Shown here: positions 7,819 through 11,675 of the stretch, piece by piece
How the letters are laid out: every line of letters begins with the position of its first letter
Numbering within the stretch: position 1 is the stretch's first letter
Assembly: GCA_003573635.1 (NCBI GenBank)
Contig: QUTJ01031425.1
Coordinates: 1-11,675 of the forward strand
Source: Goniomonas avonlea
Lineage: Eukaryota > Cryptophyceae > Goniomonadida > Goniomonadaceae
Direction: 5' to 3'
DNA length: 11,675 bases
Notes under the pieces: model-generated
Databases searched by the model: none
What the model was told of the DNA's origin: nothing
What the model saw: the letters and a program-made list of their open reading frames with translations, nothing else
Position numbers and translations under genes: made by a program

Positions 7819-8588
7819 GGCTCAAGCGTCACCCTTGAGTACGAAGTGATACGAAATGAGACCAGTGTCATTGTTCCGAAATGGAAAAACAATTAAATGT
7901 TAAGGGGGAAAAAGTTGCAGCGATCAGCTTATGTCGTATCTCAATATCGAGGAACTTAAGGGAAAATTCGGGCTGTTGGCAAGGACATCCTATTGAATCA
8001 ACTTGTGGTTGCGGAAGAGCAGAAAGAACAAACAGCACCTCGCGAAACACTGTCCCAAGTTTCTCTGAGTTTCTCGCAAAAAACGAGGACTCGAAGAATG
8101 AGACAGTTTGGTCTGAGTTTCTCGCAAAGAGGGGCGTCAAGAGTGTGTAAAACAGAGAAAACCGCGATGAAGATTGCGAGAGTGACAGCGACGGACAACA
8201 AACATGCGAGTTCCCGTGGTACAGTGACCGTGGTACACAGCGACAGTGTGACACGGGAAATTGACATGGACAATGATGACAAGTCTTACCTGAGCTTGGC
8301 TTTTCGGCACAAGGCAATCCCCAACAGTGTTGGTATACGAATAAATATAGGGCTCCCAGGAGCACAATGCGCTTGGCCCCTCCCCCAGAGTAGACAATGC
8401 GTACGGGGTTGAGGTGAGGTACTGCGACCTTGACGCCTGGAGATGTGTCAGTGACTGTGACCTGGCGTGACCCTAAGGCCGCCAAATGTACAAGTGAGAT
8501 GCTGTGACCTTGATGGCCTGACATCGTTGGGTGTTGAAGCGAAGCGAGGAAAGTGTCCGTGAAAAGAAGTGCATCGTGCAAGTCAGGG
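7819..8588. other. Gap downstream of the ankyrin gene, repeat-rich
   Basis: The interval holds degraded short repeats. CGTGGTACA occurs in tandem at 8215 and 8229. A pair of about 27 nt around GACCTTGA occurs at 8414-8440 and 8494-8520. A long minus-strand open frame (7868-8734) crosses it but begins without an ATG-led exon, has Cys/Ser-rich repetitive content and overlaps the better-supported last exon of the DUF1444-like gene in another frame. I do not call it. Confidence 0.5.
7881..8150 (+). CDS. Doubtful small open reading frame with internal repeat
   Basis: An ATG with G at -3 and +4 opens an 89-residue frame. A 17-nt exact repeat (8064-8080, 8112-8128) is spaced by 48 nt, so S-E-F-L-A-K recurs 16 residues apart in frame. 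No domain is recognisable. The frame starts 62 nt after the ankyrin stop. The in-frame repeat slightly favours coding, but the flanks are repetitive and the opposite strand is also open. It could be 3' UTR. Confidence 0.15.
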   Translation: MEKQLNVKGEKVAAISLCRISISRNLRENSGCWQGHPIESTCGCGRAERTNSTSRNTVPSFSEFLAKNEDSKNETVWSEFLAKRGVKSV

Positions 8589-8680
8589 TGAAATTGACAA
8601 GCTGGGTTGTCAATTAAGTGAAATTCACAAACCGTGTTGTCAATTTCACACCAACACACAAGCCGTGTTGTCGATTTCAC
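8589..8680. repeat. Three tandem ~30-nt units forming hairpins
   Basis: The core ACAA(G/A)C(T/C)G(G/T)GTTGTC(A/G)ATT recurs at 8597-8615, 8627-8645 and 8658-8676, at periods of 30 and 31 nt. The first unit folds as AATTGACAA / TTGTCAATT (8592-8600 with 8607-8615). The second folds as TGAAATTCACAA / TTGTCAATTTCA (8619-8630 with 8637-8648, one mismatch). The third is weaker (CAACAC / GTGTTG). The block begins directly after the minus-strand stop codon at 8682, so it is the likely 3' UTR of the DUF1444-like gene. Confidence 0.85.
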
Positions 8681-8681
8681 A

Positions 8682-9698
8682 CTAACGCACCTCAGGTAAG
8701 TCGTTTGGAAGAGTAAAGTCACCTGTGCAGACAAGTCAGCGAATTAAGGTGATGACAGGATCACTCACCGAGCATGCAGCAGGACAGAGCCTCCTTGCGC
8801 ACGCCAACATACACCTGCCTGTGAAAACGAATTAACGTCAACACCACAGTGCTGCAAGGGTCGGAACATTGGGAGAGTGTTTGAAAGCCTGCAAGATCGA
8901 GTTGGCGACATACGTTTTGTGAAAAGGGACAGCAACGAGCAGCTCAGGCTCAACATTCAGCCGCTGGGCAATTGTTGTTATAACTCTTGGCAGCAGAAGT
9001 CTCCCTGGATCCAGCCCGTCTCCGAAGGATGTGCCTGCCAACGCACCCATGTGCAGCTTCAGATGGCACTTGCTCTCATCTGCACCGGAGCGATCCTGGC
9101 TGATGTTGAGGGATACGATCTTCTTAGGAGTCGAGGCATCCAGGTTGGCAAATGCGAGATCGAACGCTTCGTTCGGGGTGAGGCCCAGCTGTTCGATCAT
9201 GAATCTTGTGGCGATTCTGTCAGAGAAGGCACCATTCCCGATAGGGTCGCGAAGGCACATGCCAACGCTGAGGATGTTGTCTCCGCGAGAAAATGGACGA
9301 AAAACAACGCGATGTTGCTCTCCACCGGCCTGTGCCGCGGCAGTTGCTTCACAGTGGTGAAAAAACTCGGTTGGACGAACAGCCGGGAAAAGACGCTCGC
9401 GTGCAGAGCCCGTTGCCTCCGCGGGGCTGGCATCTCCTTTGACCATCTGGCGGAGCAGTCCAACAATCGCTTCTGCGCTGTTTCCAGGCAGGCACACCTT
9501 GGGGTAGGTCTGGCGCTATTCGGCAGGTGTCAACGGACCAACGTGAGGCCAGGGATTCCCAAGACTCACAAGATTGAGTTCGCCTTTTGGGAGCAGATAC
9601 GCTATATCTCCTTCAATTTTCGAGAAAACACCCAGATCCCTCAGTGTATCCCGGACCAAGTTCGCAAACTCCGAGTAGTCCAGCTGCGCCATCGCCAT
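8682..9698 (-). CDS. YtpQ/DUF1444-like protein
   Basis: Four exons (9698-9570, 9497-8914, 8851-8769, 8722-8682) join across introns of 72 (GTGAGT), 62 (GTATGT) and 46 nt (GTGAGT) to give 278 residues, about the size of bacterial YtpQ/DUF1444 proteins. The function of that family is not known to me with certainty. Family-like stretches are L-F-P-A-V-R-P-T-E-F-F (about 80-90), a helix ending A-F-A-N-L, and D-G-L-D-P-G-R-L-L-L-P, followed by L-L-V-A-V-P-F-H-K. After the second intron comes T-T-V-V-L-T-L-I, completing the strand expected after the V-A-V-P motif. That supports this splice choice over reading on to the TGA after L-W-C. Start: ATG 9698, or ATG 9692 two codons later. The last exon (D-F-T-L-P-N-D-L-P-E-V-R, TAG) is the least certain part. 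The family is mainly bacterial, so transfer followed by intron gain is possible. The gene is divergent from MCM4. Confidence 0.62.
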
Positions 9699-9777
9699 CG
9701 CCACGAGAGCGCCGAATCGGAAATTCCCAATCTACTTTCAAGTCAGCCTTTATGTTTCTAATAAGTAACATCTATGT
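9699..9777. promoter_or_regulatory. 79-bp divergent promoter, DUF1444-like / MCM4
   Basis: Only 79 bp separate the two start codons, so both promoters and both 5' UTRs must fit here or extend into the coding regions. I see no TATA box and no clear E2F site. An out-of-frame ATG at 9774-9776 partly precedes the chosen MCM4 ATG (ATGTATG), which makes the exact MCM4 start uncertain. Confidence 0.5.
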
Positions 9778-11539
9778 ATGAGCGAGCCTCCGTTGACCGA
9801 TTATTTTCCTTTTTTGGGCAGCAGAAGCGAGCCTTTTCAGGAAGCGCCCAGGCCTTGTCCGTCAGTCATGTCTTCGCCGCAACGAGTTGAACCATCGAGC
9901 TCGCCTTCGCGCCACTTCGGTCGGAGCAGCCCTGCCTCCGGACCGCGTTCTTCTATGATGTCTCCTCGCGTGCGCCCCCCTACTTCCAGCAGCTCCCCAG
10001 TGAGCGGCGGCCGTCGTGCGACGCGTGGATCATCCGGTGCGCGCGCATCCTTGTTTGCATCGGAAACGAGTGACTGACAGAAAAATCAGCCCAAGCTAGT
10101 GTTGTTGACCCCACTAGTTCTCCTATGCGCGTGAGTTTGACTGGAACACCGCTTCCCCCGTAAGCGTTTTGAACCTCGCAACCCGTGCCGCTCACGACTG
10201 GACAGGTCCCGGCCACCCCGGGAGACCGGCTCGGCTTCTCGAGGGCGTCAGATCCCCCCTGTTGTTCAACTTGATGAGGTAACGGTCGGTGTGATTTGTT
10301 GCAGTTTGCTGAGTTGGATGCCACAGAATGACCCGTCCTCGTCCGACAACAACTCCAGCCACGTTGTTATTTGGGGCACAGAGTGAGCTTTTGCCCTTCT
10401 GTCAAGCTGTGCCAGTTTTGTTTACAATGATTTACCCCAGCATCAATCTTGAGGACACAAAGTCTCGGGTCCGAAACTTCATCAACGGATTCGTCGACGA
10501 GGAGACTGGTGACCTCAAGTACCTGAGCCTTCTGAAGAGCGTGAGTCTTGTTTCGCCAGAGTTATTTTCTGCCGCCGGTGACTCTTGCTCCCTTAGGACG
10601 TGGAACTCGAGGGCAACATTCGAAAACTCATCATTAATATCGACTCTGGGCACATCAAAGACTTTGACCCATCGCTGTATCGCGATCTGATCATGTATCC
10701 GACGGTGCGCTACAACAATGAAGAGACAGGTGTTGCGACTCACACCTGCTGCAGGAGCTGATTGGCATTTTTGATAAGACCTTTGAGCACATCGGGAGCC
10801 AGTTGCTGGAGTCCGATGGACCGGAGCTGGAAATGGTCCGTTGCTTCACCGATAGGCAGCCCTCTTTTTTGCTCACTCTGCTTTCTGCAGCACGTCATCT
10901 CGAGGTTCCACAACCTGCGAGACAAGCACAGTCTGCGAGACCTCAATCCTTCCAGTAAGTTGCACTCATGTCGGTCGTGTCTCGGACAGAGGGCTCCAAG
11001 TCCTGTTGATTTTTCATCGCCGGACATCCCAGAAAAATCTCCGGCGGCGGGTTTTCTGCGGGTTTTGTGATTTTTGGCAGATTTTTGGCAGATTTTTGGT
11101 GGATATTCTGTCGTGCTCTAGCCACCAGTGACTCATGACCATCCAGCGTGTGTGTGTTTTCAAAATGTTTTCGTTGCTAGCGGCTGTGCATGGGTGCAAT
11201 AGCGTTTGTACGTGTTGCATGGGGCTGCAAGAGCGTTTGTACGCATTCCCGTTCCGACCCAGTTTTTCCTGGAACGAGGCGAAACAGGCTAAACGGCGCC
11301 TCAACAGATTTGGACACCCTCGTCTCCATTCGTGGAATGGTCATCAGGACGGGAACAATCGTGCCTGACCTCCAGACTGCCTTTTTCCAGTGTGTGGTCT
11401 GCTCTGTTGCTGAAATTTCGGAGATTGTACGTTCTGTTGCTCTCCCCTCTCCCCCCCCCCCCCCCCCCTCTCTCTCTCTCTCTCTCCCTCTCTCTCTCTA
11501 TCACCCGCGCTCCCCCCCCCCCCCTCCTCTCTCGTTCGC

Positions 11540-11570
<31 letters not shown>

Positions 11571-11675
11571 AAGAGGAGGAGGAGGAAGAAGAAAGGATAT
11601 GTGTGTGAGAGTTTGTGGAGTGAGTGAGTGCGTGAGAGAGAGAGCTGCTTCTACTTCTGCTTCTGCTTCTGCTCT
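9778..11675 (+). CDS. MCM4: MCM4, replicative helicase subunit (5' part)
   Basis: MCM4 is one of six MCM2-7 subunits forming the DNA helicase that unwinds replication origins in the nucleus. Nine exons are visible: 9778-10036, 10081-10159, 10206-10278, 10327-10382, 10441-10540, 10597-10704, 10755-10835, 10891-10954 and 11308-11426. Together they give 939 nt, exactly 313 codons. Introns measure 44, 46, 48, 58, 56, 50, 55 and 353 nt; the ninth runs off the window. Residues 1 to about 150 are a Ser/Pro-rich tail with many S-P pairs, as expected for a CDK/DDK-regulated MCM4 N-terminus. Then come V-V-I-W-G-T-D, L-Y-R-D-L-I-M-Y-P-T, L-R-D-L-N-P-S, S-I-R-G-M-V-I-R-T-G and A-F-F-Q-C-V-V-C. The last two cysteines begin the zinc finger. 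The AAA+ core lies outside. A second in-frame ATG at 9868 (M-S-S-P-Q) is an alternative start. The first two introns are less certain than the rest. Confidence 0.95.
10955..11307 (+). other. Enlarged MCM4 intron 8 with internal repeats
   Basis: At 353 nt (GTAAGT...CAACAG) this intron is about seven times longer than the others. It holds three tandem copies of GATTTTTGGCA (11069-11100, the last incomplete). It also has two copies of a roughly 31-nt unit sharing TGCA-AGCGTTTGTACG (ending at 11212 and 11243). No exon is missing, because N-P-S joins directly to N-L-D-T-L-V-S-I-R-G across it. Confidence 0.85.
11427..11675 (+). repeat. Microsatellite block in MCM4 intron 9
   Basis: The donor GTACGT at 11427 opens an intron filled with C-runs (about 11452-11468 and 11512-11524), CT repeats, (AAG)n at about 11541-11573 and a closing CTTCTG repeat. 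The upstream reading frame happens to stay open into Pro, Ser/Leu and Lys homopolymers, which is not real protein. The acceptor lies beyond the window. Confidence 0.9.

Noticed and set aside
7868-8734. 288-codon minus-strand frame
   Set aside because: It overlaps the DUF1444-like last exon in another frame, is Cys/Ser-rich and repetitive, and matches no family I know. Its length probably reflects the repeats.
8838-8913. Reading the DUF1444-like exon 2 straight on to a TGA after L-W-C
   Set aside because: A strong GTATGT donor and CTTGCAG acceptor give instead T-T-V-V-L-T-L-I, which suits the family pattern.
10279-10304. 26-nt intron in MCM4 ending at TTGCAG
   Set aside because: Too short for spliceosomal removal and it shifts the frame before W-G-T-D; the 48-nt choice keeps the frame.
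11190-11627. Open frame running from the MCM4 zinc-finger exon into Pro, Ser/Leu and Lys runs
   Set aside because: A GTACGT donor ends the conserved part at 11426; what follows is microsatellite intron.

Overview
The window is nuclear DNA of a eukaryote, most likely a microbial one. Conserved proteins can only be read by joining exons across GT-AG introns, which are mostly 44-72 nt long. Genes are small and closely packed, and the DNA between them is full of microsatellites and decaying repeats. I cannot name the lineage. A P-class PPR protein is common in plants and algae but does not settle it.

Positions 1-2918 hold no gene I can support. They contain simple-sequence arrays, a 144-nt foldback (819-962) lying between two arrays of opposite strand character, a perfect 44-nt tandem duplication, and possibly the end of a gene near position 38-211. 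From 2919 onward seven genes follow, strictly alternating in strand: PPR (+, 2919-4157), NAC alpha subunit (-, 5033-5679, 3 exons), PH-like/RING-like protein (+, 5932-6753, 2 exons), MYND zinc-finger microprotein (-, 6822-7090, 2 exons), ankyrin-repeat protein (+, 7306-7818), YtpQ/DUF1444-like protein (-, 8682-9698, 4 exons), and MCM4 (+, 9778 to beyond the window, 9 exons seen). Three start-to-start gaps are short and probably act as shared divergent promoters: 252 bp (NAC/RING-like), 215 bp (MYND/ankyrin) and 79 bp (DUF1444-like/MCM4). The RING-like and MYND genes converge with 68 bp between their stop codons.

The gene functions do not form an obvious pathway. NAC alpha (nascent-chain chaperone) and MCM4 (replicative helicase) are housekeeping genes, and the PPR protein probably acts on organellar RNA. 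MYND, RING-like and ankyrin proteins are typical protein-interaction factors. The least expected gene is the DUF1444-like one: its family is best known from bacteria, yet it carries three introns and lies 79 bp from MCM4. No complete undescribed system is evident. The best leads are that gene, the 819-962 foldback, the tandem hairpins behind the DUF1444-like gene, and the hairpin shared by two convergent 3' ends.
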